NCBI RefSeq assembly: GCF_032075065.1
Contig: NZ_DAMAZC010000099.1
Coordinates: forward strand, 1-15,186
Origin: Atlantibacter sp032075065
GTDB taxonomy: Bacteria; Pseudomonadota; Gammaproteobacteria; Enterobacterales; Enterobacteriaceae
DNA: 15,186 nt
Direction: 5' to 3'
This document shows positions 5,311 to 12,121 of this stretch, in pieces. Numbering within the stretch: the stretch's first letter is position 1; each line of letters opens with the position of its first letter. The notes beneath the pieces were generated by a model. That model ran no database searches, was not told the DNA's origin, and worked only from the letters and a program-made list of their open reading frames with translations. A program made the translations under genes and the position numbers.

Positions 5311-6531
5311 TCAAGGCTTTGCCACGCGTCTTTTGGCGGCGGTGCGATTAAGTGCAACCGCAAGCTGGACGATATTAATCAGTACTACCAGCGCCGTGGC
5401 GATAAATACCCAGCGAAAGCCGGCAGCGGCGCTGACGCCCGCGCCCATCAACGGCCCAACGACGTTGCCCAGATACATAAACGACTGGTTGTACCCGAAA
5501 ATACGCCCGGTGATCTGGTCGCTGGAATATTTTAACAACAGCGTTTGCACCGCTGGCAGCATGGCGCCATCGGCAAAACCCAGCAGGAATCGCAGGATGC
5601 CCAGTTGCACCGGATTGGTGACAAACGACATGGCGAAAAACAGCACCACGGCGACAATTAGCGTCGCCATCAGGATACGCGCGGTGCCGATGCGATCGCC
5701 CAGTTTCCCGAGGCGCGGCGCGCTCATCAACGCTGAAACGCCGGGCACTGCGGCAATCAGGCCGCTCAAAAACGCGATGTTATTACTGTCCGGCGCGAGC
5801 GACTGGATAAACAACGCCAGGATCGGCCCCACCGAACCGTTACACAGTTGGATCACCATGGTGGTAACGAACAGGCTAACGATCAGGCCCGGATAGGGTA
5901 ATGATGCGAACACCGCTTTGCCGCTCAGACGCTGATCTTTGGTGACCACCGTGCGTACGCCCTCTTTAATAAAGAACAGCGTCACCACAAAACTGACCAT
6001 CAATAAGCCAGCGGTGATTAAAAAAACCCAGTGCAACCCTACCCAGTCCGCCAGGAAACCACCCATCAGCGGCCCGGCTATCACACCGCTGATCTGCGCG
6101 GTTGACAGCGTACTCAGCGCCCAGCCGCTGCGCTCGCGCGGCACCTGGGATGCCACCAGCGCCATGGCGTTAGGAATGTAGCCTGACGTCAGGCCCATCA
6201 GGGCGCGCAGGAAAAACAGTTGCCAGACGTTGGTGGCGAAGGCCTGTAGCAGGATCGCCACCGCCATGCCCAGCGACGCGCGCAACAGCATCAGTTTGCG
6301 GCCTTTGCGATCCGCCAGGCTGCCCCACATCGGCGATACGATGGCGGATACCAGAAACGTGACGCTAAAGGTCAGCCCGGACCACATCGACAGCGCTTCA
6401 TGGGACGTGACGCCAAGCTGCGCCACGTACAGCGGCAAAAACGGTAAAATCTGACTGATCGCCAGCCCGGTAAAAAAGCAGCCGAACCAGACAGAGATAA
6501 GATTAACTTTCCAGGATTCCATGACGCGCAT
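5311..6531 (-). CDS. MdtG-like MFS drug exporter
   Basis: A 406-residue, 12-helix major facilitator of the DHA1 drug:H+ antiporter type, closest by eye to MdtG (YceE) of E. coli: both share LPFLPLYVxQLGVT, MWSGLTFSVTFL, ADRKGRKLMLLR, the APRLGKLGDRIG loop and ILRFLLGFADGAMLPAVQTLL. Motif A (GSLADRKGRK, about residues 70-79) lies between helices 2 and 3, and the second-half counterpart is LGKLGDRIG. The first ATG at 6531 is used; an upstream TTG at 6537 and an ATG at 6522 are alternatives. None has a good ribosome binding site. E. coli keeps mdtG elsewhere and has no gene here, so this is probably a paralogue inserted between iraP and ddlA. The substrate is unknown. A CRP-like site lies upstream. 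Confidence 0.9.
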   Translation of the reverse strand: MRVMESWKVNLISVWFGCFFTGLAISQILPFLPLYVAQLGVTSHEALSMWSGLTFSVTFLVSAIVSPMWGSLADRKGRKLMLLRASLGMAVAILLQAFATNVWQLFFLRALMGLTSGYIPNAMALVASQVPRERSGWALSTLSTAQISGVIAGPLMGGFLADWVGLHWVFLITAGLLMVSFVVTLFFIKEGVRTVVTKDQRLSGKAVFASLPYPGLIVSLFVTTMVIQLCNGSVGPILALFIQSLAPDSNNIAFLSGLIAAVPGVSALMSAPRLGKLGDRIGTARILMATLIVAVVLFFAMSFVTNPVQLGILRFLLGFADGAMLPAVQTLLLKYSSDQITGRIFGYNQSFMYLGNVVGPLMGAGVSAAAGFRWVFIATALVVLINIVQLAVALNRTAAKRRVAKP

Positions 6532-6565
6532 TTTCAATAAGATGTGAAGATTTTATGGCAGGGTA

Positions 6566-6591
6566 GCAAGAGTCGGCCTGCGACTTCTTGC
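6566..6591. repeat. Bulged 10-bp hairpin in the MFS leader
   Basis: GCAAGAGTCG at 6566-6575 pairs with 6581-6591 with one bulged base and a five-base loop. It lies 35-60 bases upstream of the MFS start codon. It may shape the 5' leader or help end the upstream 6691-7389 transcript; no T-run follows. Confidence 0.35.
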
Positions 6592-6616
6592 GATCCATGC
6601 GCTGTGGTGAAATTCA

Positions 6617-6659
6617 GTGATTTATCACACAAAAGCGCTTTACTGTGATATTCATCACG
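6617..6659. promoter_or_regulatory. CRP-like site and neighbouring dyads upstream of the MFS gene
   Basis: TGTGA-N6-TCACG at 6644-6659 matches the CRP consensus TGTGA-N6-TCACA at 9 of 10 bases. A second GTGAT/ATCAC pair with a two-base gap sits at 6617-6628, and a perfect 10-base palindrome AAAGCGCTTT (6632-6641) lies between them. The block is 86-128 bases before the MFS start and just after the end of the 6691-7389 gene, so it most likely controls the exporter. Confidence 0.5.
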
Positions 6660-6690
6660 AAATAACCGTCTGCGCGCCGGGGAATATGCT

Positions 6691-7389
6691 TTAACGACAA
6701 ATCCCGAATCCGCGCATGCCTAAATGAAAATGATCGGCGTGGGCGGCGTTGTAGTTCGGCCCGAGTGAATTGCCGTAAAACGCGCAGCTGTGGCTGAACA
6801 GTTCGCGCATGACCTCGCCGCGCGGCCCACTTTCATTCCAGCCTTTTCGCACCGTGATTTGCTGACCGTTGGCGAAGCGAAACCCGCTGATGTCCAGCGC
6901 ATCCGCCGTGGCGTGTTCGCTGCGCCGCGCCTGCTCGCGGTTGTAGATATTGCGGCAGGCGAAGCTGCCAAGGTGATCGATACGCCGCAGCGGGCTGCCC
7001 ATGATCTGCTGCGCAGTCGGCACCGCGCGCTGCTGAACGTACATCGCCGAACTCAGCGCCAGCGGGCAGCTGGCTAAAAAGCTGCTGCTGAGCTGCACCT
7101 CGCCAAAGCGCGTGACGCGCACCGGAGAATCCAGCGGACAGTTGCCGGTGGTGCTGGATTGCTCACGAAACTGAATCATCCCTTGCTCACTCGCTTGCCT
7201 GAGCACCGCCATACAGGCAGCCGGGTCGCTGGAGAGCTGACGCAGCTTATAGCGGGTCACCACGGTGGGCGGGTCGTTGGGCGAGAGCGGTGCGAAGGGG
7301 TTATACTGCGGCGGCAGATATTCATATAGCCCCCACCCTGCCAGCGCAGTGAGTAAAAATCCGGTAATCATTCCGCCCGTCGTCGCCAT
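6691..7389 (-). CDS. Extensin-like C-terminal domain protein, putative LAS-type zinc peptidase
   Basis: A 232-residue protein with a single N-terminal membrane helix (about residues 5-24) followed by an extensin-like C-terminal domain, predicted to face the periplasm. Two motifs look like the zinc ligands of LAS peptidases (the VanY/MepA type): SEHATADALDI with H159 and D166 spaced H-x6-D, and HADHFHLGM with H220-x-H222. Six cysteines (59, 84, 108, 145, 202, 231) could form disulfides. GGAGGG is six bases before the ATG. It is divergent from ddlA across about 130 bases, so a peptidoglycan role is attractive. The family has no firm enzymology that I can cite; peptidase activity is inference. 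There is no counterpart at this site in E. coli. Confidence 0.85.
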   Translation of the reverse strand: MATTGGMITGFLLTALAGWGLYEYLPPQYNPFAPLSPNDPPTVVTRYKLRQLSSDPAACMAVLRQASEQGMIQFREQSSTTGNCPLDSPVRVTRFGEVQLSSSFLASCPLALSSAMYVQQRAVPTAQQIMGSPLRRIDHLGSFACRNIYNREQARRSEHATADALDISGFRFANGQQITVRKGWNESGPRGEVMRELFSHSCAFYGNSLGPNYNAAHADHFHLGMRGFGICR

Positions 7390-7517
7390 CCACGCCCTCC
7401 GTTCCTGTGAACTATCAGTATAGCGGCTGACGCCTGTATCCCCTTACGATTGAGCATGAATAGCCGAATTGAGCGTGCTATGTTGTGTGCTTTGATTTTT
7501 ATGAGATGGACAGAGAA

Positions 7518-8618
7518 ATGGCAAAACTGCGGGTAGGGATTGTGTTCGGTGGCAAATCATCTGAACACGAGGTATCACTTCAGTCAGCGAAAAATATCGT
7601 CGACGCCATTGATAAAGAGAAGTTTGAGGTGGTGCTGATGGGCATTGATAAACAGGGCGAATGGCACGTCAATGACGCCAGCGGATACCTGATCAACGCC
7701 CACGATCCCGCCCATATTGCGCTTAACCGCTCAGAAAAAACGCTGGCGCTTATTCCCGGCCAGACCGCGCAGCAGCTTATCGAAACCCACAGCCATGAAG
7801 CCCTGCCGCAGGTGGATGTGATTTTCCCCATCGTTCACGGTACCCTGGGTGAAGATGGCTGCCTGCAGGGATTACTGCGCGTCGCGAACCTGCCGTTTGT
7901 CGGCTCCGGCGTACTGGGCTCTGCCATCAGCATGGATAAGGACGTTGCCAAACGCCTGTTGCGCGACGCCGGCCTGGCGGTTGCGCCGTTCGTCACCCTC
8001 ACTCGCGCCAACCGCTCGCAGTATGACTTTGAGTATGTTGTAACTAAGCTGGGCGTACCGATGTTTGTGAAGCCGGCAAACCAGGGTTCGTCAGTGGGCG
8101 TCAGCAAAGTCACCAACCAGGCGGAATACCGCGCGGCGGTCGATCTGGCGTTTGAATTCGATCATAAAGTGGTGGTGGAAACCGGGATCGTGGGCCGGGA
8201 GATTGAATGCGCCGTGCTGGGCAACGATCGTCCACAGGCCAGTACCTGCGGCGAGATCGTCGTCAACAGCGCGTTCTACTCTTACGACACCAAATACATT
8301 GACGGCAACGCCGCGCGGGTGGAAGTGCCTGCGGCGATCCCGGCGGAGATCAACGACAAAATTCGCGCCATTGCGGTACAGGCGTACCAGACCCTGGAGT
8401 GCAGCGGCATGGCGCGGGTGGATGTATTCCTGACGCCGGATAATCAGGTGATTATCAATGAGATCAACACCCTGCCCGGCTTTACCAATATCAGCATGTA
8501 CCCGAAGCTATGGCAGGCCAGCGGCATCAGCTATCAGCAGCTGATTACCCGGCTGATTGAGCTGGCGCTGGAGCGCCATGCCCAGGATAGCGCCCTGAAG
8601 AGTGCTATCACGCTCTAA
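7518..8618 (+). CDS. ddlA: D-alanine--D-alanine ligase A
   Basis: A 366-residue cytoplasmic ATP-grasp ligase that joins two D-Ala for peptidoglycan precursors (E. coli DdlA has 364). Recognised blocks are KLRVGIVFGGKSSEHEVSLQSAKN at the N terminus, VIFPIVHGTLGEDG, the ATP-grasp VKPANQGSSVGVSKV, YDTKYID, and the metal-binding EINTLPGFTNISMYPKLW near the C terminus. The frame stays open to an upstream GTG at 7485, but homology fixes the start at ATG 7518 (MAKLRVG). The ribosome binding site there is weak (GGACAGAGA). It ends three bases before the stop of convergent yaiZ. The divergent neighbour is the extensin-like gene. Confidence 0.98.
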   Translation: MAKLRVGIVFGGKSSEHEVSLQSAKNIVDAIDKEKFEVVLMGIDKQGEWHVNDASGYLINAHDPAHIALNRSEKTLALIPGQTAQQLIETHSHEALPQVDVIFPIVHGTLGEDGCLQGLLRVANLPFVGSGVLGSAISMDKDVAKRLLRDAGLAVAPFVTLTRANRSQYDFEYVVTKLGVPMFVKPANQGSSVGVSKVTNQAEYRAAVDLAFEFDHKVVVETGIVGREIECAVLGNDRPQASTCGEIVVNSAFYSYDTKYIDGNAARVEVPAAIPAEINDKIRAIAVQAYQTLECSGMARVDVFLTPDNQVIINEINTLPGFTNISMYPKLWQASGISYQQLITRLIELALERHAQDSALKSAITL

Positions 8619-8621
8619 TCG

Positions 8622-8837
8622 TTACTCTTGCGCGGCGTCCGATTCTTCCGGACGCCGACGGATCACCAGCCCCGCCAGCCAGAAGCTAATCACCCAAGTC
8701 ACCAGCCCTACCGCATAGGTTTGCCAGCCTTTGGCTTCAAAACCCAGCAGGCCGACAACGCCGTTCATAATAAAAATCAGGCCGATAGCGACGGCGTAGT
8801 AGTGCCAGTCGCGGCGAATTTTTGCGGGCAGATTCAT
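8622..8837 (-). CDS. yaiZ: YaiZ, small two-helix inner-membrane protein
   Basis: A 71-residue protein nearly identical in pattern to E. coli YaiZ (70 residues): MNLPAKIRRDWHYYAVAIGL opening, two hydrophobic helices (about 13-32 and 40-60) and a charged C-terminal tail RRRPEESDAAQE. The function is unknown. The frame is open to an ATG at 8867, but GGAG at a good distance and homology support 8837. It is tail-to-tail with ddlA and head-to-head with yaiY. Confidence 0.92.
   Translation of the reverse strand: MNLPAKIRRDWHYYAVAIGLIFIMNGVVGLLGFEAKGWQTYAVGLVTWVISFWLAGLVIRRRPEESDAAQE
8633..8657. repeat. 9-bp stem in the yaiZ 3' end, after ddlA
   Basis: CGGCGTCCG pairs perfectly with CGGACGCCG around seven bases. 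It begins 14 bases after the ddlA stop but lies inside yaiZ coding sequence. It could stop or protect the ddlA mRNA; no T-run follows. It may be only a coding coincidence. Confidence 0.3.
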
Positions 8838-9038
8838 GGTGGCTCCAGAGAATAAAAACGGCATCATCGCATATCGCTTTCAGGCTGTCTGCGGCACGGC
8901 GCGCGCCTTTACACGCCGTGACAAATACGTCAAAAGCATGATGTTAATCGTCATTCACAAAAGTTACAAAAATGTGACTACAGACATACTTCTGACATCC
9001 AGGAGTAATCTGGACACGAATTTACCAGAAATCCGATA

Positions 9039-9044
9039 TTGACA
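9039..9044 (+). promoter_or_regulatory. TTGACA -35 upstream of yaiY
   Basis: A perfect -35 hexamer 78 bases before the yaiY start. No matching -10 is seen 16-18 bases downstream, so the promoter is either weak or the match is accidental. Confidence 0.25.
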
Positions 9045-9064
9045 TTTGCGATCAACTGTCAGAC

Positions 9065-9100
9065 TCGCCTGTGAGTCATCAGGCGAAATGCCTGGGTTTT
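9065..9100 (+). promoter_or_regulatory. Two mutually exclusive hairpins before yaiY
   Basis: TCGCCTG (9065-9071) pairs with CAGGCGA (9080-9086). The AGGC inside that second arm can instead pair with GCCT just downstream (9091-9094) around GAAAT. The two stems share bases and cannot form together. They end shortly before the GGGAGG ribosome site at 9111-9116. Regulation is possible but unproven. Confidence 0.25.
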
Positions 9101-9121
9101 ATGCGTTTCCGGGAGGTCATT

Positions 9122-9439
9122 ATGGCAGAGTTTACTTTGTCGAAGTCCACCATCATCGCAGGGAAAAAGCGCGAGCCGTCGACCACGCTCGGCAACATCG
9201 CGTACGCGGTTTTTGTCCTGTTCTGCTTCTGGGTCGGATCGCAGATTCTGAACATGTTGGTGAATGCACCCGGTGTGTTTGAGCACTTGATGCAACTTGA
9301 TGTGAAGGAGAACGGCCGACCGCACATCGAGATAGGAATGCTGGTCGGCACGATCTTTGGACTGGTGCCCTTTTTAGTGGGCTGCCTGATCGCGGCGGCG
9401 ATTAGCCTGTGGCTACGCTTTCAACAACGACGCTACTAA
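9122..9439 (+). CDS. yaiY: YaiY family inner-membrane protein
   Basis: A 105-residue protein matching E. coli YaiY (102): MAEFTLSKSTIIAGKKREPSTTLGNIAYAVFVLFCFWVG, a central GRPHIEIG, then VGTIFGLVPFLVGCLIAAA. Two transmembrane helices are clear (about 26-48 and 75-98). The function is unknown. The start at 9122 has GGGAGG five bases upstream; an upstream in-frame ATG at 9101 is less well placed. It ends two bases from the convergent yaiW. Confidence 0.92.
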   Translation: MAEFTLSKSTIIAGKKREPSTTLGNIAYAVFVLFCFWVGSQILNMLVNAPGVFEHLMQLDVKENGRPHIEIGMLVGTIFGLVPFLVGCLIAAAISLWLRFQQRRY

Positions 9440-9441
9440 CC

Positions 9442-10527
9442 TTACGATTTGTTCATACAGCGAGCCCGACGATCGTCAACCCGCTTCGCAAACCACGCCG
9501 TGGTGAGATTGCGGGTGATTTTCGGGCTCTCAAGCTGGATCCCCGGCAGCATTTCACGCGCCAGCGACTTACCGGTTTTCTTCTCCGCCAGTTCAAACAC
9601 TGTGTTGTACAGCGCGGTTTCTTCGAAATCTAACGCATCGCCCTTCTTCAGGGCGCGATGGATCTCGCTGTCGCTCAGCCCGGTTTTTAGTTTGCGCACC
9701 GCCAGCTCGGTGTTGCCCGGCTCGTCGCTATCGTAGCGGATCAGATCGCCGTCCAGCGCCAGCTTCACGCCGCTAGCTTTGCTTACGGCGTACTGGAACG
9801 CGGCGTTGCGGCTGGCGTACCATCCGGCGTTAAAGTCGGCGTAGCGGTACAGCGGCTGGGTGTAATTCGCCGGGTAGTTCAGCAAATGGTAAATCCCGAA
9901 CCACAATCCGCCACGACGACTGAACACTTCCTGGCGCACCGTGCCGTCCATTTTCCACGGGTAGCCGCGGGTATGGGCCTCGGCAAACGCAATGCTGACC
10001 TGCATTGGGCCGCCGGTATGCACCGGGTTGAGGTTGCCGAACAGCGTCTGGCCCATAGGGACCATCCCGATAAAGTCATCAAAAATGGCGCTAAGCTGTT
10101 TTTCGGTGGTCACCTTGTCCAGCCGTTCGCTGTAGCTTTTGCCGTTGGGCGATTTGATCATTAGCGCGGTACGTACCAAAAACATCGGCACGTGAACCCG
10201 GTCGGCACGCCGCTCAATCTCTTTCCAGGCGATTTTACTTAACCCCGGCACGACCGGATCGGCCTGGTAGTTGGCCTCCTGCTCGGCCACCGCCAGCACC
10301 GAACAGACGTTCTCTTCCGTCGGGGCGATTTTCTGGCTGTCGAATGCCATGGCGATTTCCTTCGCCCAGCCATCGCGATCTTTTACGCTGGCGGGCATTT
10401 TACGCTTCACCGTTTGCGCCACGTCTACCGTGGGGGCGGAGGGTTTCTCCGGTGTGGGTTTGCCGGCGCATCCCGCCAGCACCAAAAGTGCCAGCAGGCT
10501 GACGCGTTTTCCGTTTTGCAGTCGCAT
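9442..10527 (-). CDS. yaiW: Outer-membrane lipoprotein YaiW (DUF1615)
   Basis: A 361-residue lipoprotein (E. coli YaiW about 364). The signal peptide ends in the lipobox LVLAGC with C20 as the lipidated residue. A Pro-rich linker (GKPTPEKPSAPTVD) leads to the DUF1615 domain. In E. coli YaiW is surface-exposed and works with SbmA in uptake of proline-rich peptides such as Bac7; its biochemistry is unknown. It starts 18 bases after the sbmA stop with CGGAGC as ribosome site, so the two genes form an operon under the sbmA sigma-E promoter. It is convergent with yaiY. Confidence 0.95.
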   Translation of the reverse strand: MRLQNGKRVSLLALLVLAGCAGKPTPEKPSAPTVDVAQTVKRKMPASVKDRDGWAKEIAMAFDSQKIAPTEENVCSVLAVAEQEANYQADPVVPGLSKIAWKEIERRADRVHVPMFLVRTALMIKSPNGKSYSERLDKVTTEKQLSAIFDDFIGMVPMGQTLFGNLNPVHTGGPMQVSIAFAEAHTRGYPWKMDGTVRQEVFSRRGGLWFGIYHLLNYPANYTQPLYRYADFNAGWYASRNAAFQYAVSKASGVKLALDGDLIRYDSDEPGNTELAVRKLKTGLSDSEIHRALKKGDALDFEETALYNTVFELAEKKTGKSLAREMLPGIQLESPKITRNLTTAWFAKRVDDRRARCMNKS

Positions 10528-10545
10528 TCGCGCTCCGTGTGTGGG

Positions 10546-11760
10546 TTAATTCGCTTCGGCCATCTCCTGCTGCGGCGTATCCAGCTCGCGCTCGAAACTG
10601 CGCAGACGCTTATAGATCGACATCAGTTCCACCAGCGTGGTCCAGGAACTAATCAGATACTGGAACGCCCCGCGCACCTGGCCGAACACATTGGTGATTT
10701 GGGTCATCAGGCCGAGGGTAATCGTACCCGCCACAATCGACGGAAACAGCAGGAACAAGCCGAATACGTTATCCACCTGCAAATACAAAATGCGCGCGAT
10801 GTTGAAATACATGTAGTGGAAGTAGAGGCGGAAGTAGTTGCGACGCACCGCGCCGAACAGTTCACGCACCGTCGGCGGGGTGGCGCGATTAGCGTCATCT
10901 TCGCCGTAAACCAGCTCTTTACGGTAGGCGGCTTCCACACGCTGATTTTTAAATTCCAGCCCCGGCAGTTTGATCCCCACCACCGCCAGCAACCCGGTGC
11001 CCATTAGCGACCAGATAATCGCGGCGATCACCAGGCCATAAGGCACATAACCGATAATCGGCAACTCTTTCACGTGCGGGGAGAGCGCCACCAGCACCGG
11101 TAGAAAGGCGATCAGCGTCATGATGGCGTTAATAAAGCTGACGCCCATGCTTTCCAGCGTGGATGCAAAACGCATGGTGTCTTCCTGCACACGCTGGGCG
11201 GCACCTTCGATATGGCGCAGGCGCTGCCAGTGCGTCATATAGTATTCGTTCATCGCGGTACGCCAGCGGAACACATAGTGGCTGATGAAAAAGTTGTTCA
11301 GCACGCTCACCACCACCGCGATCAGCGCAATACCTAAAAATACGCCCACTTCGCGGTAGAACTGATTGATAGAAACTTTATGCGGCGAACTGAGGGCGGT
11401 CTGGATCAAATCGTAGAACGGCGCATACCAGGCGTTGACCGCCACGCCCACTTCCACCAGAAACCAGGTGACGAAAATAATCAGCGCGGAGCCGAGAATC
11501 GACCAGTACTGCCAGCGATGCGGGCTACGGATAAACCAGAACAGCGCGAACAGGCCCACGCAAAGGGCGTAGTAAGCGTAAAAAGTGAGATAGCTGAGCG
11601 ACCAGAAGCGCGCGGCGCTAATCGGCACCTCTTTACTTGCGCCTACCAGCCTTCCGGCCCACTCTGCGCCGCCGGCCTGCCAGAAAATCACGGCGATCAT
11701 CGCCCAAATAAATGCCGACAAAAAAAAGGCGGTCGGCCTGGGAAAGAACGATTTAAACAT
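10546..11760 (-). CDS. sbmA: Peptide/antibiotic importer SbmA
   Basis: A 404-residue inner-membrane protein (E. coli SbmA 406). SbmA is a homodimeric, proton-driven importer with the transmembrane fold of ABC exporters but no ATPase; it admits microcins B17 and J25, bleomycin and proline-rich antimicrobial peptides. Recognised segments are MFKSFFPRPTAFFLSAF at the start, SPHRWQYWSILGSALIIFVTWFLVEVGVAVNAWYAPFYDLIQTAL, FRWRTAMNEYYM, and NYFRLYFHYMYFNIARILYLQVDN. The frame begins at an ATG six codons earlier (11778), but AGGAG lies within that extension at seven bases from ATG 11760, which is therefore preferred. The C-terminal tail (about 15 residues) differs from E. coli. Confidence 0.98.
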   Translation of the reverse strand: MFKSFFPRPTAFFLSAFIWAMIAVIFWQAGGAEWAGRLVGASKEVPISAARFWSLSYLTFYAYYALCVGLFALFWFIRSPHRWQYWSILGSALIIFVTWFLVEVGVAVNAWYAPFYDLIQTALSSPHKVSINQFYREVGVFLGIALIAVVVSVLNNFFISHYVFRWRTAMNEYYMTHWQRLRHIEGAAQRVQEDTMRFASTLESMGVSFINAIMTLIAFLPVLVALSPHVKELPIIGYVPYGLVIAAIIWSLMGTGLLAVVGIKLPGLEFKNQRVEAAYRKELVYGEDDANRATPPTVRELFGAVRRNYFRLYFHYMYFNIARILYLQVDNVFGLFLLFPSIVAGTITLGLMTQITNVFGQVRGAFQYLISSWTTLVELMSIYKRLRSFERELDTPQQEMAEAN

Positions 11761-11828
11761 CACTTCACTCCTGCTCATTCTTGTTGTTATCGCGATTGCT
11801 GCGCGTAACGTTTTTTACATCCAGTTCA

Positions 11829-11865
11829 GGGTTGAATCACAACCCAAAAATTTGCCTCAGAGGCA
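11829..11865 (-). promoter_or_regulatory. Two tandem hairpins in the sbmA leader
   Basis: TGCCT-CAG-AGGCA (11853-11865) and GGGTTG-N5-CAACCC (11829-11845) lie just downstream of the sigma-E promoter on the sbmA strand. Between them the minus strand carries AATTTTT, so the first small stem followed by T5 resembles a weak attenuator or pause site about 85-100 bases before the sbmA start codon. Confidence 0.35.
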
Positions 11866-11872
11866 GCGACAA

Positions 11873-11900
11873 TCAGACACAGCGCGGCCTGGTTAGTTCC
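11873..11900 (-). promoter_or_regulatory. Sigma-E promoter of sbmA
   Basis: On the minus strand GGAACTA is followed after 15 bases by GTCTGA, close to the sigma-E consensus GGAACTT-N15-GTCTAA. It predicts a start near 11866 and a leader of about 107 bases to the sbmA ATG. E. coli sbmA is a known envelope-stress (sigma-E) target. Confidence 0.7.
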
Positions 11901-12010
11901 GGCTGCATTCGGTAACAAACTGTTCCGCTATATTCTCAACGTTAAAAACGTAGCGTACTCCCGACTTTTTAACAGCTTGCACTGTGAGCCGCGGCAAAAA
12001 ATGGGCCACT

Positions 12011-12032
12011 GTAACCCGTGGTTACGTTTTTT
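12011..12032 (+). terminator. Short hairpin with T6 in the sbmA-ampH gap
   Basis: GTAACC-CGT-GGTTAC followed by G and TTTTTT looks like a small intrinsic terminator on the plus strand, 90 bases upstream of ampH. No upstream plus-strand gene exists in the 361-base gap, which otherwise holds the sbmA leader and promoters. It may end a short RNA or act as an attenuator. Confidence 0.4.
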
Positions 12033-12079
12033 CTCGCTACACTTCGTTAATCCGCCCATTGCCGGAGCGGCAACCGTAG

Positions 12080-12085
12080 TATAAA
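12080..12085 (+). promoter_or_regulatory. Candidate ampH -10
   Basis: TATAAA lies 36 bases before the ampH start, with TTGCCG at 12059-12064 as a possible -35 at a short 15-base spacing. If used, transcription starts after the upstream hairpin and T-run. Confidence 0.35.
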
Positions 12086-12121
12086 TAGCTTTTTCCGCCA
12101 CTGACTGAATGGATTGCTTCG

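Noticed and set aside
5264..5896. A 210-residue plus-strand frame opposite the MFS gene
   Set aside because: Low-complexity Thr/Ile/Asn/Arg composition is typical of the antisense of hydrophobic membrane-protein codons; no start signal or family match.
7450..7497. A ddlA promoter built on two TTGAGC hexamers
   Set aside because: Neither hexamer has a -10 at an acceptable distance.
10414..11007. A 197-residue plus-strand frame opposite sbmA and yaiW
   Set aside because: It crosses the junction of two well-conserved genes on the other strand and is His/Gln/Arg-rich without motifs.
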